A stretch of 64,000 bases of DNA from Capitulum mitella. Its lineage: Eukaryota > Arthropoda > Thecostraca > Pollicipedomorpha > Pollicipedidae. A model generated the notes under the pieces. It searched no databases and had not been told where the DNA came from. It saw nothing but the letters and a program-made list of their open reading frames with translations. A program made the translations under genes and the position numbers. Location of the stretch: NCBI GenBank assembly GCA_030062745.1, contig CP099849.1, positions 27,014,024 through 27,078,023 on the forward strand. The letters run 5' to 3'. Every line of letters begins with the position of its first letter. The stretch's first letter is position 1. Shown here piece by piece: positions 23,101 through 32,470 of the stretch.

Positions 23101-24583
23101 TATATACCTATATGTATATATAATAATCACGTTTTTGGAGATGTTACACAGGCAGAATTCTATTAGCGAGCTAAAAAGCATTTTCGTGGGCGCTAAAAAA
23201 ACATTTCAGATCTCCGTTCAGAAAGGCCGCATGCACGGGCCAGGCAACTCCTCTTCATATGGATGGGGACCCACACGCATTTTAGGTCAATTCTTTCCAG
23301 TCAACGCCCATAGGGCCAATGTTAACTTTCACAAAACTTGGGGGGCTGAAGCCCCCGGTCCCACGGCTCCCACGCCTACGCCCGCAAATATCACGATACT
23401 TGTGTAAGAATAAGACACTCATTACGGTAAAAACTGAATGAAAAGCTACAATGCTGTCATTGGACAAAGCTAGGTAACATACAAAGCACAGGAGGGTTTC
23501 ACAGAGATGACAATTAGTAAGGATAAAACTGTACAACGTGGGACTGCATTCTGTATTTCACCCATTCTGTATTTTATCTCTATCTAAGGAACCTGCTGCA
23601 CACGCGTCACGGTAATGTCACATTCTCAATAACAGTTATTTATTCCACGTCTTCTATGGAAAATAACACTAGCTGTGTCTCCAAAGCACATATCGTAAGC
23701 ATCAATAACAAAGATGCACAAAACAGAAACTTTCACTTGGCCATATGCCGTAATCTTTTAACTGGACATAAAGGGAAAGTTTTTAATGGTACCTCAACCG
23801 TACTGGAAAGGGAGAATAAGTCGAAACCAGTCTTCAAAACCTGGTTTTGCTTCCTGGGGTCGGAGTACCAATTCTCTTTTGGAGTGTAAAATGTTATGCG
23901 TTTATGTGAAAAACAAAGACTAACTAGGCGCTTTGCAAGCATATGTGGCCAGCAGGGGCGGCAATCACTGACCGGGGGGGGGGGGGAGGCGGCTGGCCGT
24001 GGATTTGGAGTGTCCTTGTGTACTTGAGCGATCGAGTATACCTACCACTAAACCACCAACCGGGGAAGGGGGACGCTGGACAACTTCAAACTCTGGTTGA
24101 GTAGGAGTACGCATGCCTTTTTTTGGGGGGGGGGGCAAATGACCGTTTTGGAGTGCAAAATTTTTCTTGGAGTAGAAATCTTTTGGTGCTCCTTGATACC
24201 CGAAAACGACAGTTTTTCCAACAATGACTGGGACACAGGTGACGTGGGACCAAATTACAAATTGATATGCCTAGTTTGCATGTTCTCGTATTACGGAAAT
24301 TCGTTCGTGAAGCAAACAACGGCGACGCTTCGCCTAGCCGTGCAGTGACCGCATCGCTTCCAGCCCCCCCCCCCCACCCCACCCCCCAGTAAGCCTACCG
24401 TCAGCGGCCGCCACCACGAAAATCTCTCCGCCCATGGTGCCGCCCTTCTTCTGGGAGGCCGGCTTAGCCGACTGGTCACGTGGCACCCAGTGCATGTCGA
24501 CCGGGAACACGTCCGGGCCGAGATCGCACACCTTCTCCTGCTCCTGACTCATCAGGTTCCAGCGCAGGATCACGTGGTCATCG
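4100..24583 (-). CDS. IFT80: Intraflagellar transport protein 80 (IFT80), lacks first exon
   Basis: IFT80 is a core subunit of the IFT-B complex that carries cargo along ciliary microtubules. Fifteen exons match the animal IFT80 order from near the N terminus to the stop: 24399-24583, 22353-22463, 20920-21098, 19996-20078, 19244-19513, 18781-18912, 12333-12449, 11939-12102, 11325-11522, 10785-10932, 10089-10260, 9582-9704, 6226-6365, 5841-5961 and 4100-4270. All junctions are GT-AG and every codon phase closes, giving 770 complete codons before TGA at 4100-4102. The human protein has 777 residues, so only about 30 N-terminal residues are missing. The first exons encode WD repeats of the first beta-propeller, the middle ones the second propeller, and the last five the helical C-terminal region. 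No frame damage is seen. The first exon (expected to encode an MRL-type start) was not recognised upstream of 24583. Confidence 0.96.
5486..5665. repeat. Degenerate GACCG/GACCA simple array
   Basis: Runs of CGGACCGGACCGGACC and GACCAGACCAGACC fill this part of the intron between IFT80 exons n and o. Non-coding. Confidence 0.85.
5841..5961 (-). CDS. IFT80: IFT80 exon n
   Basis: Reads [20 protein letters not shown] and [15 protein letters not shown]. Of two possible donors, gtacgt at its 3' edge is the one that keeps the frame of the last exon. Confidence 0.94.
6226..6365 (-). CDS. IFT80: IFT80 exon m
   Basis: Reads [20 protein letters not shown] and [18 protein letters not shown]. Acceptor tctctgcag, donor gtcagt. 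Confidence 0.95.
7140..7870. repeat. Degenerate direct repeats in an IFT80 intron
   Basis: Two imperfect copies of a unit of about 250-300 bp are visible: around 7150-7320 and around 7410-7575. Both carry a GTCATGA...GGTCA start, an A/G-rich middle, and a stretch like TTCAAAATTGCACCAAAACG. AGGTCA-type words continue to about 7850. Probably a decayed non-autonomous element; family not recognised. Confidence 0.5.
8000..9180. other. Intron sequence with unassigned open frame
   Basis: Between IFT80 exons m and l. A plus-strand frame at 8547-8978 (about 143 codons, one hydrophobic stretch) has no recognisable family, start context or splice sites, so I do not call it a gene. Confidence 0.3.
9582..9704 (-). 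CDS. IFT80: IFT80 exon l
   Basis: Reads [20 protein letters not shown] and [10 protein letters not shown], helical repeat region. Phase 0 at both ends. Confidence 0.95.
9838..9905. repeat. CA/CT-rich microsatellite
   Basis: Imperfect ACAC/ACTC run in the intron between IFT80 exons l and k. Confidence 0.85.
10089..10260 (-). CDS. IFT80: IFT80 exon k
   Basis: Reads [31 protein letters not shown] and [13 protein letters not shown]: the last propeller blade and the entry to the helical C-terminal region. Confidence 0.96.
10785..10932 (-). CDS. IFT80: IFT80 exon j
   Basis: Reads [20 protein letters not shown] and [15 protein letters not shown]. Acceptor gtcgacag, donor gtgagc. Confidence 0.95.
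11325..11522 (-). CDS. IFT80: IFT80 exon i
   Basis: Reads [29 protein letters not shown] and [20 protein letters not shown], second propeller. Donor gtacgg; phase 1 at the 3' edge. Confidence 0.95.
11939..12102 (-). CDS. IFT80: IFT80 exon h
   Basis: Reads [20 protein letters not shown], then [19 protein letters not shown]. Acceptor ccggcag, donor gtgccc. Confidence 0.95.
12333..12449 (-). CDS. IFT80: IFT80 exon g
   Basis: Reads [20 protein letters not shown] and [15 protein letters not shown], second propeller. Donor gtgggt. Confidence 0.96.
12843..14155. mobile_element. Non-autonomous DNA element, half-site-rich family, copy 1
   Basis: About 1.3 kb repeated at 28679-30208 in the same orientation, with long well-conserved blocks (for example 13010-13260 against 28830-29070, and 13940-14150 against 29965-30180). 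The left edge carries CGCGCAGTGGAAAGGGG and a second ACGCGCACTGGAGGGGG; the right edge carries CTTCCAGTGCGCGTGTT, so the ends are inverted. No transposase is encoded. The middle holds three tandem units of about 155 bp. Superfamily not determined because no clean target duplication is visible. Sits in the 6.3 kb IFT80 intron. Confidence 0.75.
13375..13830. repeat. Three tandem units of about 155 bp inside the element
   Basis: Each unit runs from a GTGCGCAC/ACGCGT word through GGGTCTTTGAATGC, TTTCATACAAACTGACATGT, AAATCTGGACCAGGTCAC and TGACCTTGACCTTT. The same array occurs at about 29375-29860 in the other copy. Confidence 0.8.
14160..15370. mobile_element. piggyBac-type non-autonomous element with TTAA target sites
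   Basis: The left end is CCCTATTCCCGG and the right end CCGGGAATAGGG, perfect 12-bp inverted termini. Both are flanked by TTAA (14156-14159 and 15371-15374). TTAA duplication with CCC termini is diagnostic of piggyBac (family knowledge). Subterminal G/C runs around CAGATTC also mirror each other. At 1,211 bp it has no recognisable transposase, so it is non-autonomous. It inserted right at the 3' edge of the half-site-rich element, so it is the younger of the two. Confidence 0.85.
15740..17372 (-). pseudogene. Broken transposase-like coding region of a multicopy invertebrate family
   Basis: Successive minus-strand blocks read like one protein in order: a basic N-terminal block with [15 protein letters not shown], then [45 protein letters not shown] and [19 protein letters not shown]. 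From memory these match a family of unannotated, multicopy, transposon-like proteins common in arthropods and cnidarians; its superfamily is not known to me. The blocks fall in at least three frames and no intact reading frame spans them, so the copy looks decayed in several places. It lies inside an IFT80 intron on the same strand as IFT80. Element ends were not found. Confidence 0.6.
17400..18600. other. Intron remainder, nothing recognisable
   Basis: No repeat, exon or RNA gene recognised between the broken coding region and IFT80 exon f. Confidence 0.4.
18781..18912 (-). CDS. IFT80: IFT80 exon f
   Basis: Reads [17 protein letters not shown], then [14 protein letters not shown]. Acceptor ctctcag, donor gtgagc. 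The next intron is 6.3 kb and full of transposons. Confidence 0.94.
19244..19513 (-). CDS. IFT80: IFT80 exon e
   Basis: Longest recognised exon; reads [40 protein letters not shown] and [11 protein letters not shown]. Donor gtgggt. Its 5' edge and acceptor are copied several times in the adjoining intron (19514-19830). Confidence 0.96.
19514..19830. repeat. 59-bp minisatellite copied from the IFT80 exon e acceptor
   Basis: About five copies of a 59-bp unit containing GGTCCCAGATTCGGTACCTG. The first 30 or so bases of exon e plus its ccccag acceptor have exactly this sequence, so each unit is a partial duplicate of the exon-intron boundary. Units centre near 19565, 19620, 19680, 19740 and 19800; the last is the most diverged. 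Confidence 0.9.
19996..20078 (-). CDS. IFT80: IFT80 exon d
   Basis: Short exon reading [16 protein letters not shown] and GAEDC. Acceptor ctttgcag, donor gtgaga. Confidence 0.95.
20920..21098 (-). CDS. IFT80: IFT80 exon c
   Basis: Reads [19 protein letters not shown] and later [14 protein letters not shown]. The donor gtcggt is weak but is the only one that joins in phase to WKAHDG of the next exon at the length expected from the family. A minisatellite starts 22 bp upstream of its acceptor. Confidence 0.92.
21121..21910. repeat. 22-bp minisatellite in an IFT80 intron
   Basis: About 35 copies of a 22-bp unit built on GTAACCAGGGGCCGTCCA. It begins 22 bp from the acceptor of exon c. The unit is not a multiple of three, which produces long artefactual frames on the minus strand. 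Confidence 0.95.
22353..22463 (-). CDS. IFT80: IFT80 exon b
   Basis: Reads [20 protein letters not shown] and then a WD blade with [12 protein letters not shown]. Donor is gtgaga. Phases fit both neighbours. Confidence 0.94.
23039..23128. repeat. TA microsatellite
   Basis: Nearly uninterrupted TATA run with a few G/C interruptions, in the intron between IFT80 exons a and b. Confidence 0.97.
24083..24145 (+). mobile_element. Fragment of the 333-bp hAT-type element
   Basis: ACTTCAAACTCTGG, a GAGTAGGAGTACGCATG stretch, a T run, then a G run and CAAATGACC match the inner part of the copies at 40255-40577 and 45022-45354 (the latter reversed). A CAGGGGCGGC word at about 23955 may be its left end. 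Confidence 0.5.
24399..24583 (-). CDS. IFT80: IFT80 exon a (first recognised)
   Basis: Acceptor tttgcag precedes it; donor gtaggc follows. It reads [11 protein letters not shown], then DMHWVPRDQ and [10 protein letters not shown], matching the first WD blades. It starts inside a serine codon, so at least one upstream coding exon exists. Confidence 0.93.
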
Positions 24584-27200
24584 CTGCAAACAGGCCCACA
24601 GTAATCGCACGGACAATCAACAGGCTGACGCACACATTCGAGCGGTGCGGCCGCGTACTAGGACACAGTCCTGTTTCAGGGCCACAGAGGTCACTCAAAT
24701 ACAATAAAAACTGGCCGTAATGAGGTAACACCAGTGTCTCTCATCTACCAGCAAAGGCTATTCATTCGCACCTTAACATAATTCTAAGAACAAAAAGCGC
24801 ATCCACATTTCTTCTTTATATTCGCCTCTGACCCTTCACCGATGGTTAAACACGTCTCATTCGTGTTTCGCTAACGACTTGCACAGTCGCGTCAGATGCC
24901 GCCATGGTGTGAATCACCACTGTGGCATCGCGTCTGACATAAAACCACATGAATCACAGAGTGCTGCCGTCATAAACGACTCTGAACAAAATTTAGCAAT
25001 ACCAACATGCGAGAATCAACAAAGGACGTCAAACTTGTTTTCAACAAACTGAGTTTGACCCACGCTACCCACCTACCCGAACTACATTGCCAATGACCTG
25101 ACATGACCAATCTCGCATTATACGGGGTGAAAATCAACCAGATGGCCGGCAAGGCAGCCAGGCAATGGCTTACAGCGATTCAAGCACCGCTCGCCAGGAT
25201 GTCTGTCTTGGACCTCAGGCTGACAGCATGGTTTTAAGTTACACGGCACATCATAAGGCCTTGGGACGACGAGATGATTTCAAAACATTTACATAGATAC
25301 TGGCGGCATGGCAAAACAGATAAAACGAAGACGATAGTTGTTTAGGACTGGTAAAATCTCACACCGAAGGGGCTCGTTTAGCTTCCGAAAGATCCCACGA
25401 GATCGGGTCATGCTCTGTTCCAGTGTGTCAGGTCACGTCGTACGCACGTGACGCACTACCAGGGGCGTACCCTGTATTTCTGTAGGGGACGAAGAGGCTG
25501 AAAAATGTCGACACAACTGAAGGCGGTTTGGCCAATGAAACCCACCTGATCAAACTGACAGTGAAACGACTGCTGCCAGCGAGGGTAAATTATTACCTCT
25601 CCCATTCTTCTCGGACTGAACTAATTGTTCCAGCGCACATACTGATCGGACCGAGCCGGTTTTTTGTTTTTTCATCAGGGGTGTCAGTACCATTATTCGT
25701 TACGGTGGCGGATTTCGCTGCGTGTATATGCAAATGTGACGTCATTTATACGCTTCATTCTGGCTAAGTGTTCACGTTCTGTGCCAGTGCCAGCGGTCTG
25801 TGCGGCTGCCGAGCTGTTTTGATGTGGCGTAATCAGTGGGGTAGACAAGGGGAAAGGCGAACTCCCCTTTGAAGTTGACCGTGAGTAGAGATGCGCTATC
25901 AAATCTGAACGCACGTTGGAGAGCAGTTTACACCTGCATTCGATTGCTTAGGTCAAAATATGTTGACATCAAACAACAACAAAAAAACATTCCGCAAAAT
26001 CCATCAGTAGAACTCCATGTTTTCCCTGCCAATCAAAGGGTAGTATTCTACGAATTTTCCATTAAGTGTGAAGGAGGGATTGGATAGGGTCGATTTTTGG
26101 AGTGCGAATATATCTCGTGAGAACATGACAGAAAGAGACAAATCGCACATTACCTATTATATAACCCGATTTTCCTCTGTCGATTAGCCAATTAAAATCT
26201 AGTACTCAATATATTTTCTTATCGCGTCAAGGAACTCTTGGACTGGGCTGATTTTTAGAACGAGAATATCTGTCGTGGGGAAAACATGATTGAAAATGAT
26301 GAATAAGATTCATTATCATTTAATCCAATTTTACCCAGCTTATATTTAAATCAAAATGGTGCATTTCACATATTTTTGTGCCATGTAAAAGGATGCCCAA
26401 ATTCGGTTGATATTTTGTTTAGAACACCTATTGTGAGAAGGACGTGACTGAAAACGATAACTGCCATAGTTCTGGACATTCCACCCAGTTTCATCTCTCT
26501 CGCGTAATTCCCTGCTCGCGAAAGTCGCAGTATGCCGCGACAATTCACGTGCGTCTCCATGGCAACCGCGATGACCTCCCGGGGCTCCATCTGGTGAGAG
26601 AGTGGTTAGGGGGATTCGGCCCCCTTTGAGATCATGGAAAATGAACTTACGATTGCATTGGCATATGGCTCAAACGAAGGCTTTAGTTCTTAACTACATC
26701 TCTGAATAAAGTGCAAAAATTCCCTACATCACTGAATAAAGCGCGGAAATTCCCCTAGTGGCTCAGTCAGGACGTAAAAGGGAAGGTATACTGTTTAGTA
26801 AATTCAAGATGGTAGACTGAGCTTTTTTAACAACAGTTTGAGGAATAGTTTTGAACACACGAGACTATTAATGGCTCTTTCGAGGGTGGTGACCCTGAAT
26901 TTGGGGCTTAACATTTTAAAATTTAAAACTTCAAAAATACTTTTCAAGGAAATGAAAAAGTTCAAAAACGAGCCATTTCAAAGGAACAGGGTCCCTAAAC
27001 TCCTGATTTGGATTTCAGCCATGCAAGCAATCATGTAAGCCGGTGATGAAGCATGGAAATGGCTAATGCGCTCAGGAAAAACACGCTTTTAAGCGTAATA
27101 CTTTTTTAGCTTTAGTGATGAACTTCGCAAAAGTAAATTCTTTATTGCCTTAAATATGTCAGATGACATGTACAGATCGCTTTCTGGAGTAAACTCGAGA
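24584..27200. other. No recognised gene; IFT80 first exon expected near here
   Basis: IFT80 must have at least one more coding exon upstream of 24583, and this is the likeliest place. I looked on the minus strand for a short MRL-to-VGW-type exon with a donor inside a serine codon and did not find a convincing one. A hAT-like CAGGGGCGTACC word at about 25461 and a G/C-run segment at 26605-26640 resembling the piggyBac-type subterminus are transposon debris. Confidence 0.4.
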
Positions 27201-27239
27201 CTTTATTGGCTCGATCAAAATCCGACCCAGTATGGTGCA

Positions 27240-28400
27240 CCTCCACCCTGAGACCGCCACGGGCGCTGGGAACGTTAGGAACCCTAGATGGTGAAGGGAG
27301 ACGTGAGGACCATGAGCTTGAAACAGTCTGGGGTCGTGAAATGGTGAGGGACTGTGACGCGGTCAAGGACCCCGAGACAGTCAGGGACCCTGAGAAAGTC
27401 AGCGGACCTGGAACAGTTAGGGACCTGAGGTCGTCAGGGAAACCATGGGCTGCCCAGGGACCCTGGGATGGTCAGGAGCTTTGAAATAGCCACGAGCCTG
27501 AAAATCACGGGCCATAGGATGGTCAGGAACCATGAGAGAGCCAGGGCGGTCAGAGGCCGTGGTGCAGTCACGATCTTGGGACAGCCAAGCCCCTGGGATG
27601 GTCAGGGATCACGAGACAGTCGACGGCTTTGAAGAAGTCAGAATCCCTGAGATAGTCAGATTCCTGAGACGTCAGGGACACAACAGAACGGTCAGGGGTC
27701 TTGGAGTGGTCAGGGGTCATGGAACAGTCATAAGTCTCACACAGTCAGGGTGAGACTTATCATACCTATCATAAGTCTCACACAGTGGGATAGCCAGAGA
27801 CCGTGAGACAGTCAGGAGCTCTGAAACAGGGGCCGCGGTGCAGTCATGAGACCGAGACAGGCAGGGCCCTGGGGTGGTCGAGCCTTGGGACGACCATGAG
27901 CCCTGGGAGGACCAGGGGCCTGGGGATGGTCAGGGACGCCGGGACGGTCAGGGGTCCTGTGGCGGTCAAGGACTCTGGGATGATCAGAGGTCGTGAAACA
28001 GCCGAGAGCCGTGTGATGGTCAGGAGCTATAGGACGACCCAGCACCCTGAGAAGTTCGGGAGCCTTTGGACGGTCAGGGGTCCTGGGATGGTCAGGAGCC
28101 CTGAGACTGTCATGAGCAGGAAACCATTTAGTCGTCCTCGGAAGGCCAAACATCCTGGAATAGTCGGCATCCGAGACGTCCATGAACTCTGAGACGGTCA
28201 GTTGTCTTGAGAGGGCCATAGGTCACGAGACAGTCAAGGGATTGTGACGATCAAAGACCATGAGATGGGCAAGGATTCTGTGACGATCAAGGGCTCGGGG
28301 ATGGTCAGGGGCTCTGGAACTGTCATGGACCCTGGGACAGTCAGCGCGGCCATGGGACGGTCATGGGGTCTAAGGATGGTCAAGAGCCCACGTGGGGTCA
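27240..28400. repeat. Degenerate minisatellite, about 1.2 kb
   Basis: Many imperfect units of about 22-27 bp on the theme GGTCAGGGACCCTGGGAC, drifting strongly along the array. Frames through it on both strands are artefacts. Confidence 0.85.
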
Positions 28401-28678
28401 GGTACTACCGCCACCAGTCGGATTGGTCTTTTCAAACGTAGTCAGGCAGGTCCGTCCAATGCCGCATGATCTGTCCCTCTTGCAGTTTCGGCACGAAGCG
28501 GCATCACAAAGCGTTACATGTTGTACGTAGGTGACATAATAGCAATGCCACAACGGTAACCTGCGCAGAACCACAAAAAGCTGCGCACGACTTCACCTTG
28601 TTATACCACCTTGGTCTCCTGTAAGCTTAGACAGTTCAATATGTTTTACAGCGGTTGATCTTGCAGGGTCGGCATAAC

Positions 28679-30208
28679 ACTCGCAGTGGAAGGGGGTTTC
28701 GCACGAACGCGCAATGGAAGGGGGACACAAAAGTGCCCGCTCTCCGATCTCGAAAACAGAGAGAGTTAGAAGAGGAGGGCCATAAAGATTTACATAATGT
28801 GCAATTTTCATGACCCTAGGCCAATTTCTTCAAGGTCAAATGGGGTCGAAAAGGTCAACTTTGGACATTTTCTCGGCCCGTACAGGCCATGCCCTATGGT
28901 TTTTCGAACGAAACGAGAAAAAGGTGAGTGTTTAAGCGTTAAAACGTATCATGCGACAATTTCCATTCATTTGGCGTCTTGACAGAGGATACTGGGTCGA
29001 GGTCATGTCAGCTCATTGACCTATGGCGTCATTTTTTCGTTTTTTTGCAGATCAGATTTCGAGCAACACGGGATAATGTGTAGCTTGAGTGTCAATAAGG
29101 ACGCTAAACGCATCTTTTGGCGTATTTTCAGCGAAGATAGCCAACATCGGTACATGTGATCACCTCTCGCGTTTACTAGCCTCCGCAAGGTCGAAGGAAG
29201 AGAAATGAGGTCATTAACCTTCGATGAAATTTTTGACCCAAAGTAAGTTTTATGTCCACTGTTTGAGCTTAAGTCGTTATAATGAGCCCAATGGCACGAT
29301 ATGAATGCTACAAGACGCAAAAATTATATATACATATACATATACATACATATGTAAATATATATGTATGTATATATGCGCACCAATATGCCAAGTGTTT
29401 TCATTAGGGTCTTTCAGTGCATATTTCATACAAATCGACATGTTGTAAAGCATATATGGACCAGGTCATAAAATAGTTGCCCTTGACCTTTGGTGACCTT
29501 GGCTTGCACTGATCCTGGTACATATAAGCGAATCAATGCACACACACGTGTTTTATCATTTTTTCATTTGTTTTATCATTTGTTTTATCATTTTCATATT
29601 TAAATGCATATTTCATACAAATCGATATGTTGCAAGGCAAATCTGGACCAGGTCACAAGACAGTTGACCCAGACCTTTGACGACCTTGACCTTCACTGAC
29701 CCTGGTATACGTAAACGCATCAGTTTGCACACACGTGTGCTTATTAGGATCTTCGAATACATTCTTTCATATAAACCGACACGTCGCAAAGCAAATCTGG
29801 ATCAGCTCGCAAGCTGGTTGACCTTGACCTTTGGTGACCTTGACCCGTATTGACCTTGAATTTGGTCTTGGAACATCCATCATTTATGCCCCAATGATGT
29901 CGGCTGATTATGTTCAAGGGGTTATCTGACGTAGAACCCTGGTCCTTTCGCAAAGTCCCCATTTGTCAGCGACAACCGCTATTTTCGTTACGTTTGTTTG
30001 ACTTCACATGCCTCAAATTTCAAAAATTTCCGGCCGACTTTCGACTTTTCGCGTTAATGGACGAGTTATTCAATTGCCATAAATGTCAGAAAGCCGCAGC
30101 GACCAGCTCCGATCCGTTCTCGAGATTTCCAAGAAAAATAGGATTTGGAGCACACAAGTGTTCTCCCCCTTCCAGTGCGTGTGACACGCACTGGAAGGGG
30201 GAGAACAC
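28679..30208. mobile_element. Non-autonomous DNA element, half-site-rich family, copy 2
   Basis: Second copy of the family at 12843-14155, same orientation. The left edge is TCGCAGTGGAAGGGGG and then ACGCGCAATGGAAGGGGG; the right edge carries CCCTTCCAGTGCGTGTG. A TA/CATA microsatellite (29322-29380) interrupts it where copy 1 has a short TATG run. It encodes no protein. The right end is duplicated in inverted orientation as a perfect palindrome. Confidence 0.75.
30158..30208. repeat. Perfect 25-bp inverted repeat with a 1-nt centre
   Basis: The left arm (30158-30182) and right arm (30184-30208) are exact reverse complements around a single G at 30183; the core is CCAGTGCGTGT. The arms are the terminal sequence of the half-site-rich element facing itself. 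Confidence 0.95.
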
Positions 30209-31299
30209 GTGTGTGCTTATCAGTGATAACATACGCACAAGTCTCGTAACCTCTCACATAAAAGGACGTGTGGGCTATTTATTTTTGGGGGCGCGATCTT
30301 GTTTTCTTCGGCAATATTAAGTTTCCTGCGATATATTCCGCGCTTTTGAGGTCGACTGGCATCAACGCTATGGACGTCACATGACAAGTCATCGATACAC
30401 CCTTGCTCGAACTTCAAGGGCAAAGGATACATCTAACGAAGATGAGCGGGCAACGACTTACCTAACAGAAAACACCTCGTCAGTAGTGCACCACCCAACT
30501 GCCGTGACGGTGTCGTGGTGCCTCGGCTGTGACAAGATTGCTGTCTTGAACCGCATGATGTTTGACTGCTTTCGCTGTTACCGGTTCACCGAAACAAGAA
30601 ATGATACCAACCTAGACGGAACACAAAAGTTTCCTCTCACAACCCAAGAAGAACTGCAATGGCAAAACTTCACGAACAGTGGAGCCGGACCGCACCCAAA
30701 ACACACTTTTATCCTTTTATCAACTGCTATCGCCCCAAAGATCACGCACAACCATGCACTTCGCCTTCTGCTGTTGGTTTGTTTACGTTCTCTGGTATTT
30801 GTAATCAATCTTTTCGAAGACGGACATGTTCTGCAAGCGAAGGCTTTCAAAATACCAATGATATTTAAGCATGAAAACAAGAACCAATAGACATCCGAGA
30901 AAACTGCTTTCAATAGCACTCGTTTTGATACTACCTTCCTGACCAACTTCAACTGTCATACTCTTATTCAGTTTAAAGAAATAAACAAACCAATGAATAA
31001 CAAGCGAGGAATTCCAAATTTTCTGCGAAAAATCGTATATAAAAATTGGCAGAAAAGTGTCTTTTCGTTTTCCATGAATGAACACTAACGCAAACCCAAC
31101 ATTTGACACATATGTGGTGAGAATGTTTCGTTTGGAACTTCGGAAATTCCACAGAGCTTTTACCATACGGAAGAGAAGACCACAGAGGAATAATTTTCTC
31201 TTCTGTCCTGGATCGTATGGTTTTTGCAAAAGCTGTAAATATGTTTTCTTGAAATATTTTTGGTTTGAAATATATAGTGTTCACCGTTCGCAGTGCATT

Positions 31300-32460
31300 G
31301 TGCTGTCTTTCTATTCGTAATGCCTTTCATGATCATAATTTTTCCTAGGCATTAGCCAGGATTTTCCTGGGGGGCTAGCACATGTCAAATTTTTCGCATG
31401 TCAGTGGCATATGGTGAAATTTGTAGGAAAAGGAGCTGTTGTGTGTAAGTTGCATCATATTAAATGCACAAGAAAATGTGTATTGTCTGTTTTTCCAACA
31501 TACATATGATCACTATTAGGTATTCCTGCAGAACCGCTATATATCCAGCATAGACTGTCATGGGGTGGGTGCCATAGCCACCATAGCCCCCTTGGCTACA
31601 TCCTCTTATTTTTTAAAGTTTTTCATGCCAAGGAATTATTTTATTTTTAGACTGAGTTACAGAAATGTGGTAATATTGCTCCCAGATGTTCCAACAATGG
31701 ATTTGTTAAGTTATTTTGAGTTTTTGGAGGGGTGCTACTTTTAAGTATTATGTTGTATAACAACCACTTGGCTAATCCTCAAAATGTGGCAGGTATTGGC
31801 AAAATCATATTGGTGCAGACAAACAATTTTGGGAAAGTCTTGAAAAATTTTGGGGCAGAATTTTTATATGTGGGCAGCAGTGCTAGCCTGCAGGTAGCTG
31901 AGTGTGTAACAGGTCATTGTTGCATTGGGCATGCCCAAATATTGTGATCTGTAAAAAGATGCAACATTAAAGAAGCTGCAACATCCTCATTATGTCAAAT
32001 TTTTGGCATCTCCTTATCAAGTTACTAGGATTTGAGAAGCATTACTTTGGGGGTGGATGAGTTTCAGAAATCTCGCCTCAAATGGACAGCCTACTTCTGC
32101 ATTTGGGGCAGTGTTGAAGCTGCCCCAAGTATCTTGCAGTACCTGTGACAAGATGTTTGTCATTATTTTATTTATTATTATGCATTATTCAATGCTATTG
32201 ATACACTCCATGATTTTTTTTCTTTGACTGGGGTGTTCATTGTTGATATATGGATAATCAAGGTATCTTTCATCTTAATATGTGTATTTTTCATTCACAT
32301 TATGTGCAACTGAGTATATTTTCTTTGATGTAAAGCACTATTTCACATATTTTGGCATTTATATTGCCAAATATCTGCATGCCCCATCGTTACATTTATG
32401 GTCATGTAGCATATGTATTGCATCCTTCAGTCTGGTCAATTATTTATGGCTATGTATTAG
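31300..32460. other. AT-rich intergenic sequence
   Basis: Distinctly more AT-rich than the surrounding window; no recognisable exon, RNA gene or transposon coding sequence. Confidence 0.4.
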
Positions 32461-32470
32461 ACAACAGACA

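Noticed and set aside
26366-26590. Minus-strand frame MEPREVIAVAMETH as the IFT80 first exon
   Set aside because: Sequence does not resemble the IFT80 N terminus and has no donor in the required phase.
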